In this document: positions 1-11,857 of the stretch, one piece after another
How positions within the stretch are numbered: the first letter of the stretch is position 1
Layout of the letters: every line of letters begins with the position of its first letter
Notes under the pieces: generated by a model
The model's database searches: none
Seen by the model: the letters and a program-made list of their open reading frames with translations, nothing else
What the model was told of the DNA's origin: nothing
Source of the DNA: a bacterium
Lineage (GTDB): Bacteria > Vulcanimicrobiota > Vulcanimicrobiia > Vulcanimicrobiales > Vulcanimicrobiaceae
DNA length: 64,000 nucleotides
Direction of reading: 5' to 3'
Assembly: GCA_021794175.1 (NCBI GenBank)
Contig: JAJYRI010000002.1
Span: 35,596-99,595 of the forward strand
Position numbers and translations under genes: made by a program

Positions 1-1
1 G

Positions 2-439
2 AAAGGCAAGAACGTCAAGAGCGTTACTTTTATCAACGGCACAATCGTGCACCCGATTCCGCTCGCCGATGCGGTGCAACAAGCCTCGCACGATTTCCAC
101 GTCGTTCTGCCGCAGCATCTGCCGGCCGGTGCTGCAAGCACGACGGCGATCTACGCCGGAGGCACGCTCTCCTACGGGTACCGCTTGCATGGCGGCGGCA
201 TACTCAACGTCACGATCGAACGAGCGAATGCGCGGAATATCAAACATGTGCGAAAACTCGGGGCCTTTACCGCTCAATTCTCAAAAGACGGTCGTCTCGT
301 CCGGTCGGCACGCGTCAACATCGTACGCTTCGCCGTCGGCGACGAAGCGATGACGCTTCAATCCGCTCGACTCTCGGCGGCGCAACTCCTCGCAATCGGC
401 AAGCAGATGGGTGCCCGCGAGATCGGTAGTTCGGAATAA
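2..439 (+). CDS. hypothetical protein, C-terminal part (ORF open to the window edge)
   Basis: The frame is open from base 2 (KGKNVKSVTFINGTIVHPIPL...) to the TAA at 437-439, so the GTG at 47 is probably not the real start. Confidence 0.5.
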   Translation, partial: KGKNVKSVTFINGTIVHPIPLADAVQQASHDFHVVLPQHLPAGAASTTAIYAGGTLSYGYRLHGGGILNVTIERANARNIKHVRKLGAFTAQFSKDGRLVRSARVNIVRFAVGDEAMTLQSARLSAAQLLAIGKQMGAREIGSSE

Positions 440-461
440 GCCGCTAGCGTCGAGATCGACC

Positions 462-500
462 GGTAAAGCCGCTACTCCCCCCAGGGGTGGCGGCTTTACC
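462..500. terminator. bidirectional terminator-like hairpin
   Basis: GGTAAAGCCGC (462-472) / GCGGCTTTACC (490-500) perfect 11-bp arms between convergent genes. Confidence 0.65.
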
Positions 501-546
501 ACACATAAGCGTTGAGCGAGAGGGCAGCTCGGCTTGCGCACAGTTC

Positions 547-1056
547 TCATCGACGAACAGGCGCACGATGCGTTATGTGTGCCTCGGCGCGATGCCAGTC
601 TTCGGCGGCCTCGGCATCGACAAGGGAGCGGTTACGCGCAACATAGTCGAGCGCTTCGACGACGGCAAGCGGATCGAGCGAGAATTGCGACGCCGCCTGG
701 TCGACCGTCCACTTGTTCGCCTCCATGCTCGCCACAAGCTGACCGGCAGTGATACGGTGCCCTTTGAGGGACAGCTGTCTACGCCATTTATGCGGCACCT
801 GAACGAGAAAGCGATAGCGTGACTCCGGACGGATGGCGCTGGTAATTTCCGGGACTGCGTCGACCGCCCGGGGATCGTCACCAGGGAGAAACGAGACAAC
901 CGAACCTTGGTCGATGGCCGCTGAGATGCGAGCGAAAAGGGCAAGCAACGCTCGGCCGGTCTCGGAGTCCCCTTCGGTTCCCAAGGCTCGCCGGGCGCGC
1001 TCCAGGGTGAGCTCGTCCTCAGCGCGCAGGTCGATCTGCATTCGGCGCCTCTTCAT
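547..1056 (-). CDS. DUF433-like / antitoxin-type DNA-binding protein
   Basis: 169 aa ORF; C-terminal segment '...LKGHRITAGQLVASMEANKWTVDQAASQFSLDPLAVVEALDYVARNRSLVDAEAAED' resembles DUF433 proteins; divergent from the AbiE pair. Confidence 0.5.
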   Translation of the reverse strand: MKRRRMQIDLRAEDELTLERARRALGTEGDSETGRALLALFARISAAIDQGSVVSFLPGDDPRAVDAVPEITSAIRPESRYRFLVQVPHKWRRQLSLKGHRITAGQLVASMEANKWTVDQAASQFSLDPLAVVEALDYVARNRSLVDAEAAEDWHRAEAHITHRAPVRR

Positions 1057-1216
1057 GACTCCATTTTATCTCCATTTCGGAGGCAGGGCAATTCTTCAGG
1101 ATAGCTCGTCGTACGCAGGGTACGAGCAGCATCGATCGCGATGCCTAGACTCGTGGCCCCATGGTGGCACGCTTCCGTTCGCCGTCTTGAAGTCTAGATA
1201 TTTAGGCGCGCACCTA

Positions 1217-1248
1217 GCCTAATTATCGTCATTATGCTAAAATTAGGC
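1217..1248. promoter_or_regulatory. inverted repeat, candidate AbiEi operator
   Basis: GCCTAATT (1217-1224) / AATTAGGC (1241-1248) directly upstream of the GTG at 1253; an additional TTAGGC half-site at 1202-1207. Confidence 0.4.
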
Positions 1249-1252
1249 CCAC

Positions 1253-1876
1253 GTGGCGTCGAAAACAGCAGCGAATCTCCAGGCCCTCATCGACCTTGCC
1301 GAGCTCCAGGGCGGGCTTTTTTCTGCGGGTCAGGCGGCAGCACAGGGAATCAGCAATCGTGCGCTCTCCTCGATGGCCAGGGGTGGCTACCTCTCGCGCG
1401 AGGCGTGGGGCGTCTATCGGCTCAGCACGTGGCAGCTTTCACCACACGCATCACTCTGGAGAGCCGTGCTTTGGGCGCAAGTCGGCGACGCAGCGACTCA
1501 GCCTGTGCTCTCGCATCGCTCGGCGCTATCGCTGCACGGCGCCTCGCTTGATAGCCCAGGAAAAATCGACCTAACCTTGCCGCCGGAGAAGAAACGCATA
1601 ACGCGACGAGAACCGCCGCCCGCGGTGCAGTTGCACTTTCGCGAGTTACGCGACGACGAAAAGACAACGGTCGATGGTCTCCCGGTCACAACACTGTTTC
1701 GCACGATCGTCGACCTCCTGATCGATCGGCAGGCAAGGGATGCAGTCTCGTACGTCATGGCGCATGGCGTACAAGAGGGCAAGCTGTTGGAAGCAGATTT
1801 TCGGCGGCTACGCCCCTTATACGACCTCGACCCAGACTTGCTCGATCGGTTTCTCAACGAACATCGATCGAAATGA
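1253..1876 (+). CDS. type IV toxin-antitoxin system antitoxin, AbiEi family
   Basis: N-terminal HTH ('LIDLAELQGGLFSAGQAAAQGISNRALSSMARGGYLSREAWGVYRL') plus 'HRSALSLHG...VDGLPVTTLFRTIVDLL' typical of AbiEi; overlaps the downstream nucleotidyltransferase gene by 4 nt. Confidence 0.8.
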   Translation: MASKTAANLQALIDLAELQGGLFSAGQAAAQGISNRALSSMARGGYLSREAWGVYRLSTWQLSPHASLWRAVLWAQVGDAATQPVLSHRSALSLHGASLDSPGKIDLTLPPEKKRITRREPPPAVQLHFRELRDDEKTTVDGLPVTTLFRTIVDLLIDRQARDAVSYVMAHGVQEGKLLEADFRRLRPLYDLDPDLLDRFLNEHRSK

Positions 1877-2907
1877 CAAGGCCCATCGGGCGCAACGCGC
1901 TCGCAACACGTGTGCGAACGCAGGCAGATATCGCGGGTATCGCGGATCAACGCATGCGTCTCTGGGTCGGCGCGACGGCGTTGTTGCAAGTCATGAGGAC
2001 GGCCGTGCTCGAAGGCGCGTTACCGCCTTTTTACGTGAAAGGCGGATTCGCCCTCGAACTACGATTTCGCGAGCATGCCCGTGCCAGTCAAGATATCGAC
2101 CTCGTCGTACCGATCGACATGCCATCAATCGTCGATACCTTTCGCGCGGCGCTCGCCGACCGCAGCTGGGACGGCTTCACATTCCGCGTCAAGGGCGACG
2201 TTCACGAACGCGAACATGTAATGCAGGTGTCCGTGCAGGCCGAGTATCTCGGCGGCCCCTGGTGCTCGCTGATTATCGAGCTCGGATCGGGCGAGATTGA
2301 AGATAGCGAGCTAGTTGAAGCTTTCTCCTTGCAACCGTTCGGGCTCCGGGATCCAGACCATGTTCCATGCTTAAATCGATTCGCACAGATCGCTCAAAAA
2401 CTTCATGCAGTCAGCGACCCATCGCCACGAAATATGCGCTACCGTGATCTCGTCGATATCTACTTACTCGACTTCATGCTCGAGCGCGACGATGCAAGGT
2501 TGCGCGCACACATCGAGGGCACGTTCGCGCGCCGCGGACAACATCCGTGGCCGTCGCCAATTGAAATTCAGCCGGCATGGCGCGAGCCGCTGGCTCGAAT
2601 GCTCGCCGACATGGGACTGGAAATAACAGTCGATCAAATGCACAACTACGTTGTTGAACTCATCGCTCGAATGTTGAGGATTGAAATGGCTACAAATTTC
2701 GAATACGTCTTTATGGTTCTTGAGGGGTTTCCACAAGTCCCTGACGTCAGGTCAACCGCAATCAAGTACGACAATCGGTACGACAACTTCGTGCGAATGA
2801 CTTCACAAGAAGGCTACAGACTGGCGCATCTACTTCAATATCCCTCGGTAAATCAAACATCGGCAATGCTTGCAGTGCTCGAACGCCCAAAACCCGATTC
2901 TACGTAA
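1873..2907 (+). CDS. nucleotidyltransferase, AbiEii toxin family
   Basis: 'FYVKGGFALELRFREHARASQDIDLVV' (GG...DIDL nucleotidyltransferase motif) and 'KLHAVSDPSPRNMRYRDLVDIYLL' typical of AbiEii. Confidence 0.8.
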   Translation: MTRPIGRNALATRVRTQADIAGIADQRMRLWVGATALLQVMRTAVLEGALPPFYVKGGFALELRFREHARASQDIDLVVPIDMPSIVDTFRAALADRSWDGFTFRVKGDVHEREHVMQVSVQAEYLGGPWCSLIIELGSGEIEDSELVEAFSLQPFGLRDPDHVPCLNRFAQIAQKLHAVSDPSPRNMRYRDLVDIYLLDFMLERDDARLRAHIEGTFARRGQHPWPSPIEIQPAWREPLARMLADMGLEITVDQMHNYVVELIARMLRIEMATNFEYVFMVLEGFPQVPDVRSTAIKYDNRYDNFVRMTSQEGYRLAHLLQYPSVNQTSAMLAVLERPKPDST

Positions 2908-3013
2908 ATTCAGATCTTATCGTTCGATACATATCGAGAAATAGTCCAACGGACCCATCGGTTGAGCGCACGCCAAACAGTCAACGACCCGATCTCGATA
3001 CCTCAAAGCAATC

Positions 3014-3568
3014 TCACTTACCCCGCTTTGGCGCAACTCTGAGCACTTCGTTTATATCCGGATTTTGAAGTGTCTCCGACCAGCGGCGGTTGAAGATGCT
3101 CCATATCGGCATGAGGTTCTCTCTTTCGAAAAGCCGTCGCGCTTTATCGCGGTCGTATAGACGGTTCATATCGCCCGAAAACCAGAAATTAAACGCGTCC
3201 TCCCTTCGATGACGCCAAACCGCGACGATACCGCAACCCGCGCGGGAAGCGGCCAACACGACGAACGTCGCGAAGAGTAACCAGACCCAGCCGTTGGGCG
3301 AGTAGGCGCCGCCAACGAGCATACCGGCCGGCACCGCGGCGGCCAGCAATAGCGCTCCGCAATCGAAACATGTGCGCGCATTCATGCGCGAGCGAGCGCG
3401 CATTCCCGGTTGGCGCGCCTCCTCCGCTTGAAACATTGTGGGCTCCCACGGTACACCGCCGTAACCGTCCGGAGTCGCGCCGTCCTCCGCCCAAAGAAAG
3501 CTCCACCAGCTCAAGCCGATGGCGACGAGCGGGGTGGCGACGGCGACAACAATCGGGCTTGGATGCAT
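3014..3568 (-). CDS. small membrane protein of unknown function, adjacent to hsdR
   Basis: 184 aa, about 3 hydrophobic segments, polar C-terminus 'FNFWFSGDMNRLYDRDKARRLFERENLMPIWSIFNRRW'; starts 16 nt after the hsdR stop on the same strand. Confidence 0.6.
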   Translation of the reverse strand: MHPSPIVVAVATPLVAIGLSWWSFLWAEDGATPDGYGGVPWEPTMFQAEEARQPGMRARSRMNARTCFDCGALLLAAAVPAGMLVGGAYSPNGWVWLLFATFVVLAASRAGCGIVAVWRHRREDAFNFWFSGDMNRLYDRDKARRLFERENLMPIWSIFNRRWSETLQNPDINEVLRVAPKRGK

Positions 3569-3584
3569 AGCAGCGAGCTAGCGC

Positions 3585-6677
<3,093 letters not shown>

Positions 6678-7907
6678 CTAGGTGGACTGCTCCACAAACC
6701 GCTCCGCGTCGGCGACGCGGATTTCACCAGAAATAAGTTTCGGCAGCAGCGTATCACGAAGGCGTGCAAGAGTGCGTGATTCCAAACGCGCCGTTATAAT
6801 GCGCTCGACCAGGGGCGAGAGGATGGAATCCGCACCTTTCAGGATTTCCGAAGTGGGAATGACTGCCTTTGCATCGCTCAAATGATGCCGTTGAATGTGG
6901 CCCATTGTGGTCGCCTTCCCTGCGGCGACGTGGCGGAAGTCGTTCAAGTGCCGATGTATCCATAGATAGAAAAACCACTTGGGAAATGAGGTGGAAGTGA
7001 CTTTGAAAAGATGCTGGTTCAAGGCCCCCTTGCCGCCCGTCCAGAGCACACATTCGAGCGAGCCCGACCAGGAGAACAGGACGTCGCCGTCGCTAACAAT
7101 GTAGTCGCGCTCAAGGTCAGCGCTCGCTTCATCTGCTCCGGCAGTGTTTCCGATCCTAAGCTGGGCGATCTTAATAACCGGAAGCGTTCGACCGGTCAAT
7201 GCCGGGTATTTTTGGAGGGCAAGGCCATTCAAAAAGCGCGCAATTTCATCCAAACCGCGTAACTGCCACCCCTTCGGGATTTTGCCGAGTTCGGAATCTT
7301 CGAATGAATCGGGGAAGAGTGCAGCGATGTCGGGCGGGAGGCCGGGGTCACGGCCTTCGGCTTTTGCGCGGACGGGGTCGAAGTCGACGAACCACGATTT
7401 AAAGAGCGCCCGCGCGATTGCCTCAAGCGTCTCGCTCACCTTCCGATTCAACTCGATCTTGTCATCGAGCGCCCCGAGGACGGAAGCGATGTCTTTCCGT
7501 GAATCAACGCTCCGGTGCCAATATATCTGCTTCTTTGACAGGTGCGTGATGGTTATTTGTGGCTGCGCCGAGCCCGTTGTAACGTCGGCGAACGATTCGT
7601 TAAGAAGCGCATAGTACAGGAAACGTGTATCGGCTGCGCTCAGTGTGTTGGGCACAATGGACATCGCGTTATTCGAGATATAAGCGGGCGATCCGGTCCA
7701 CTGGACCAAACCACAGCCATTTCCACGGCATGTCACCAATGGCACCGACTCCCGGAACGACTGTTTTCTTGTGTAACCTAAAATTCCGCGTGCGCCCCAG
7801 ACCGGGATCGGTGCTTCAGGAGTACTCGCTGGCGCCATGTCCCCTGGAGGCAAGTATCGCCCCTGGCGTATGGCAGCTATGCTCTCGATCGAGACCTTTT
7901 CGATCAT
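6678..7907 (-). CDS. hsdS: type I restriction-modification specificity subunit S
   Basis: Two target recognition domains with conserved spacers ('[49 protein letters not shown]', '[19 protein letters not shown]'). Confidence 0.95.
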   Translation of the reverse strand: MIEKVSIESIAAIRQGRYLPPGDMAPASTPEAPIPVWGARGILGYTRKQSFRESVPLVTCRGNGCGLVQWTGSPAYISNNAMSIVPNTLSAADTRFLYYALLNESFADVTTGSAQPQITITHLSKKQIYWHRSVDSRKDIASVLGALDDKIELNRKVSETLEAIARALFKSWFVDFDPVRAKAEGRDPGLPPDIAALFPDSFEDSELGKIPKGWQLRGLDEIARFLNGLALQKYPALTGRTLPVIKIAQLRIGNTAGADEASADLERDYIVSDGDVLFSWSGSLECVLWTGGKGALNQHLFKVTSTSFPKWFFYLWIHRHLNDFRHVAAGKATTMGHIQRHHLSDAKAVIPTSEILKGADSILSPLVERIITARLESRTLARLRDTLLPKLISGEIRVADAERFVEQST

Positions 7908-9559
7908 AGGCCAAGGCGTTGAAGAGACTCGTTAATCAGGTTATCCATCTCACGCGTCCTTGCTTGATGCACGCGCAGTAGTGACGTGAGCCGCGCCATC
8001 TTCTCGGCGAACGGCTCCCCGTCGTCCTCAACCTCTTCGGTGCCAACATAGCGGCCGGGCGTGAGCACGTGCCCGTGCTTGCGCACCTCGTCGAGCGGCG
8101 CCGCTTTGCAGAAGCCCGGGACGTCGGCGTAGCCGCCCTCCTTCCCGCGCCACGCATGATAGACGCCGGCGATTTTCGCTATATCCTCATCACCGAGCTT
8201 CTTGTGCGTGCGGTCGGTCATCTCGCCCATCTTGCGCGCATCGATGAACAGCACTTCGCTCGTACGATCGCGGAACTTATGATTGCGCCGATCGCGTGCA
8301 AGAATCCACACGCAGACTGGAATCTGCGTGGTGTAAAACAACTGCCCCGGCAACGCGATCACGCAATCGACGAGCCCACCGTGCTCGGCTTCAATCAGGT
8401 TCTTGCGAATCTCGCCTTCGCCGCTTTGATTCGAAGACATTGAACCGTTCGCCATGACGAACGCCGCGACGCCGGTCGGCGCGAGGTGATAGACGAAATG
8501 CTCGATCCACGCGTAGTTCGAATTTCCCGCAGGCGGAATGCCGTAGCGCCACCGCTTGTCGTCACGCAGTCCCTGCCCGCCCCATTCGCTGTCGTTAAAG
8601 GGCGGGTTGGCGAGAATAAAATCGGCCTTGAGATCCGGGTAGGCATCTTGAAGGAACGAGCCACCTTCGTTCCATGTGATGTCCGCTTCGATGCCGCGAA
8701 TCGCGAGGTTCATCATCGCGAGGCGCCAGGTGGTGTGGTTCGATTCCTGTCCGTAGATCGACACATCGCCGATCTTTCCGCCGTGCGCGAGCACGAACTG
8801 CTCGGACTGCACGAACATACCGCCGGAGCCGCAGCACGGATCGAAAACACGCCCTTTATAGGGCTCGATCGCTTCGACGAGCAATCGCACGACCGAACGC
8901 GGCGTATAGAACTCGCCGCCCGCTTTCCCTTCGGCGTTGGCGAACCGTCCGAGAAAATATTCGTAGACGCGCCCGATCACGTCGTGTTTACGCGCCTCCG
9001 CGTTACCGAGCCCGATACCGTTGACGAGATCGACGATCGCACCGAGCCGTGTCGAGCCGAGCGACGGCTTTGCGTACTCCCTCGGCAACACACCCTGTAA
9101 GCGCGGGTTATCGCGTTCGATTGCGATCATCGCATTATCGACGATCTCGCCGATCTGCGGGGATTTTGCACTCGCGGCGATCTGCGACCAACGCGCTGCG
9201 GCCGGCACCCAGAAGATGTTGCGCGCCGTATACTCGTCGCGATCTTCGGCGTCGGATTCCGGATCGCTCGTAAGCTCCGCGTGCAGTTCTTCGAACGCGT
9301 CGGAGATATACTTGAGGAAGATCAGGCCGAGAACGGGGTGCTTGTACTCCGAGGCGTCCATCGCACCCCGTAGCTGGTCGGCCATTGACCAGAGCTGCGC
9401 TTCAAAGCCGAGGGCCTCGCCGCTTGCGGCGCCGGTTTGCGGCGCCTGTGTGCCCCGCCCTCTGCCCTCGACGACCCCACTCGCGGCGCCTCTTTGCGGC
9501 GTCTTGGCTACGGCCGAGGTTTTCGCTCGCTTGTCTCCTTCGTGTTTCTTGCGCGGCAT
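7904..9559 (-). CDS. hsdM: type I restriction-modification DNA methyltransferase subunit M
   Basis: '[41 protein letters not shown]', '[15 protein letters not shown]', '[12 protein letters not shown]', '[13 protein letters not shown]'. Confidence 0.97.
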   Translation of the reverse strand: MPRKKHEGDKRAKTSAVAKTPQRGAASGVVEGRGRGTQAPQTGAASGEALGFEAQLWSMADQLRGAMDASEYKHPVLGLIFLKYISDAFEELHAELTSDPESDAEDRDEYTARNIFWVPAAARWSQIAASAKSPQIGEIVDNAMIAIERDNPRLQGVLPREYAKPSLGSTRLGAIVDLVNGIGLGNAEARKHDVIGRVYEYFLGRFANAEGKAGGEFYTPRSVVRLLVEAIEPYKGRVFDPCCGSGGMFVQSEQFVLAHGGKIGDVSIYGQESNHTTWRLAMMNLAIRGIEADITWNEGGSFLQDAYPDLKADFILANPPFNDSEWGGQGLRDDKRWRYGIPPAGNSNYAWIEHFVYHLAPTGVAAFVMANGSMSSNQSGEGEIRKNLIEAEHGGLVDCVIALPGQLFYTTQIPVCVWILARDRRNHKFRDRTSEVLFIDARKMGEMTDRTHKKLGDEDIAKIAGVYHAWRGKEGGYADVPGFCKAAPLDEVRKHGHVLTPGRYVGTEEVEDDGEPFAEKMARLTSLLRVHQARTREMDNLINESLQRLGL

Positions 9560-9661
9560 ACGGCGATGGAGCCCTTTCCCGGAAACCGGTAATGCTTTCC
9601 GTTAGCTCATACACCACGCGCCGCCGCCCGGCCTCCCGACGCTGAAATCCTTAACCAAGCG

Positions 9662-9680
9662 GGTCGCCCCGTGGGCGACC
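9662..9680. terminator. terminator-like hairpin
   Basis: GGTCGCCC CGT GGGCGACC immediately after the stop of the minus-strand gene ending at 9681. Confidence 0.5.
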
Positions 9681-10169
9681 TCAGTGAATCGCGAGACTAC
9701 GCGCGATGCAGCGCTCGACGTAATCGATGTACTCTTGTGGCGTCCCGATGACCCGGAGGCCGCTCGTGATGTGGTTGGCGTATTCCCGCGTCGTTTTTTT
9801 CTCGGCGTCATCAGACGATGCTAGATACGTCGTGGCTTCATACTCTTCACCGTCGCAACAGACAGTGATCGGCTTCCGGTGATAGCTGCTACCCTCACCT
9901 TCGATTTCATCGAGCGTCTTCCACCCGTTGATTTTTTTATCTCGGTAGACACGGTCGTCCGGAATGTCGTAAAGCGCACCGTAGATGATCCGCCCGTCCG
10001 GAATGAGGTTCGCCACGCCGCACTTTTGGCAGCGACTATAAACGTTAAACTGGAGATCAAATCTATCGACTGTGGTCGCTCGCCCCACGCACGTAGCCGC
10101 GCCACCGAGGCGCTCCGGGGCGTTTAAACGGTTGATGTCGACGTTCGAGCCGTATTGGAATATATACAT
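9681..10169 (-). CDS. gamma-glutamylcyclotransferase-like protein
   Basis: 'MYIFQYGSNVDINRLN...VYSRCQKCGVANLIPDGRIIYGALYDIPDDRV...LDEIEGEGSSYHRKPITV' GGCT-like fold motifs; start trimmed to the ATG before YIFQYGSN. Confidence 0.7.
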   Translation of the reverse strand: MYIFQYGSNVDINRLNAPERLGGAATCVGRATTVDRFDLQFNVYSRCQKCGVANLIPDGRIIYGALYDIPDDRVYRDKKINGWKTLDEIEGEGSSYHRKPITVCCDGEEYEATTYLASSDDAEKKTTREYANHITSGLRVIGTPQEYIDYVERCIARSLAIH

Positions 10170-10340
10170 CAGCACCACCCTGCGAGAAACCAGCGACCCT
10201 GAGGAATTCGGAAATCGGATAAGCCGTCCTCGCGGATGCTCCACCCTTGCCGCGGCAAGCCAAGCGAGCGTATACTCAGCGTATCGGCATCGCCGTCTCG
10301 GTGGATGCCTCTGCACTACTATCGGAGGGATTCGGAACCC

Positions 10341-10871
10341 ATGAAACTGCTTCCACTACGCGCCGCCCTGCCGTTCCTCATCGCCGTTCTGATCGCGGCC
10401 CCCGCGGCCGCCGCCATCAAGAACGCGCCGCTCCACAAATATTTCCGCGCCGGCGTCGTGAATCTGCGGATCGATAAAATCGAGACCTATCCGTCCTCGG
10501 CGACCGCGAGCGTTCCCGTTCTCGAAGGGCAGGGCTTCAGCGGCCCCGGCTACGTCGTCATCACCGCGACCGAGCAGAACCCGAACGGGAACAACGATGT
10601 CGGCGTTCCGCACATGGAGGTCGGTTTCGAACTCAAAGACGGCTCGCAGATGAGCGAGAGCACGCCCGATGCTATCAACGTACCGGGAACGAAGATTCTC
10701 GCCGCCACATCGTTGCACCCAAAACAGCACATCGTCGTGAACTGGGTGCTCTCCGGCTGGACCGGCGCCGCGCCGACCAAACTCTTCCTCAAGGTCTGGA
10801 ATCAATCGGGCTATCCGGGGCATTGGTTCCGCATTCAACTCACACCCAGCGACGTCACGGCGCACACCTAA
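10341..10871 (+). CDS. hypothetical secreted protein
   Basis: Signal peptide 'MKLLPLRAALPFLIAVLIAAPAAAA'; GGAGG-like SD upstream of the ATG at 10341. Confidence 0.65.
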   Translation: MKLLPLRAALPFLIAVLIAAPAAAAIKNAPLHKYFRAGVVNLRIDKIETYPSSATASVPVLEGQGFSGPGYVVITATEQNPNGNNDVGVPHMEVGFELKDGSQMSESTPDAINVPGTKILAATSLHPKQHIVVNWVLSGWTGAAPTKLFLKVWNQSGYPGHWFRIQLTPSDVTAHT

Positions 10872-10907
10872 AAGGGAGTCGACGCCGCAACCCACAACCG
10901 CCGCCGC

Positions 10908-11810
10908 ATGACGCGTGCGGTGTTGGTTCTCGCTTTCGCACAGATCGCCGTCGGAGCGGCGGCGATCTTCGCGCGTTACGCGCTGCTCGACGGTACGCCG
11001 ATCGGCGTCGCTGCGGCACGTTTGAGTATCGCCGCGCTGGTGATGCTGCTGCTCGCCGTGCTGCGCCCGCAGCCGCGCAGCGCGCGCCCGAATGCCGCCG
11101 CGAGCCGCACGCTCGCATTCGCCGGCTTCGCACTCGCCGCACATTTCGCGCTCTGGATCGCCTCGCTTGAATACACCTCCGTAGCGATCTCGACGCTGCT
11201 CGTCACGACGACGCCGATCTGGACCGCGCTCTACGATGCAATCGTCTGCAAGCGGCCGCTCTCGCGGCTTGCAACCGCTGCATTTATCGTCGGTGGAATC
11301 GGGCTGCTGCTCGTCGTCGGCATCGACCGTACGCCGGCGCCGATTCCGGGGCACGTATTGCTCGGCGATGCGCTCGCGTTACTGGGCAGCGTCGCCATCG
11401 GCGCGTACTTGCTGCTGGTGCGCGAAGTGCGCGCCGCGCTCACCACGCGCACGATCGTGACGCGCACCTTCAGTTGGGCCGCCCTCGCGCTCGTCGTCGC
11501 ATCCCTCATCGCCCATCAACCCGCGCCGCCGCTCCAAGCCGGTAGCGCCTGGGCGGGCATCCTCGCGATGGCGTTCATCTCCCAACTGCTCGGGCACACC
11601 GCCATCAACGCCAGCTTGCGCCACTTCACCCCGAATGCGGTCTCGTTTGCAACTCTGCTCGAACCCGTCATCGCCGGCGCGCTCGCGCTCGCGATCTTCG
11701 GCGAACCGATTCCCGCCTTCGCGCTGCTCGGCGGCGCATTACTTCTCGGCGCGATCGGGGTCGTGCTCCGCGAGGAGCGCGTCGATCTGAGCGCGGTCGA
11801 AAATCTCTAG
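10908..11810 (+). CDS. DMT-superfamily transporter (EamA family)
   Basis: About 10 TM segments, two EamA-like halves ('AIFARYALLDGTPIGVAAARL', 'FTPNAVSFATLLEPVIAGALALAIFGEPIP'). Confidence 0.85.
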   Translation: MTRAVLVLAFAQIAVGAAAIFARYALLDGTPIGVAAARLSIAALVMLLLAVLRPQPRSARPNAAASRTLAFAGFALAAHFALWIASLEYTSVAISTLLVTTTPIWTALYDAIVCKRPLSRLATAAFIVGGIGLLLVVGIDRTPAPIPGHVLLGDALALLGSVAIGAYLLLVREVRAALTTRTIVTRTFSWAALALVVASLIAHQPAPPLQAGSAWAGILAMAFISQLLGHTAINASLRHFTPNAVSFATLLEPVIAGALALAIFGEPIPAFALLGGALLLGAIGVVLREERVDLSAVENL

Positions 11811-11857
11811 TATTGGCCCGTTCCTAGGCTAGAATTGGATCGATCCACAGGCAGGAG

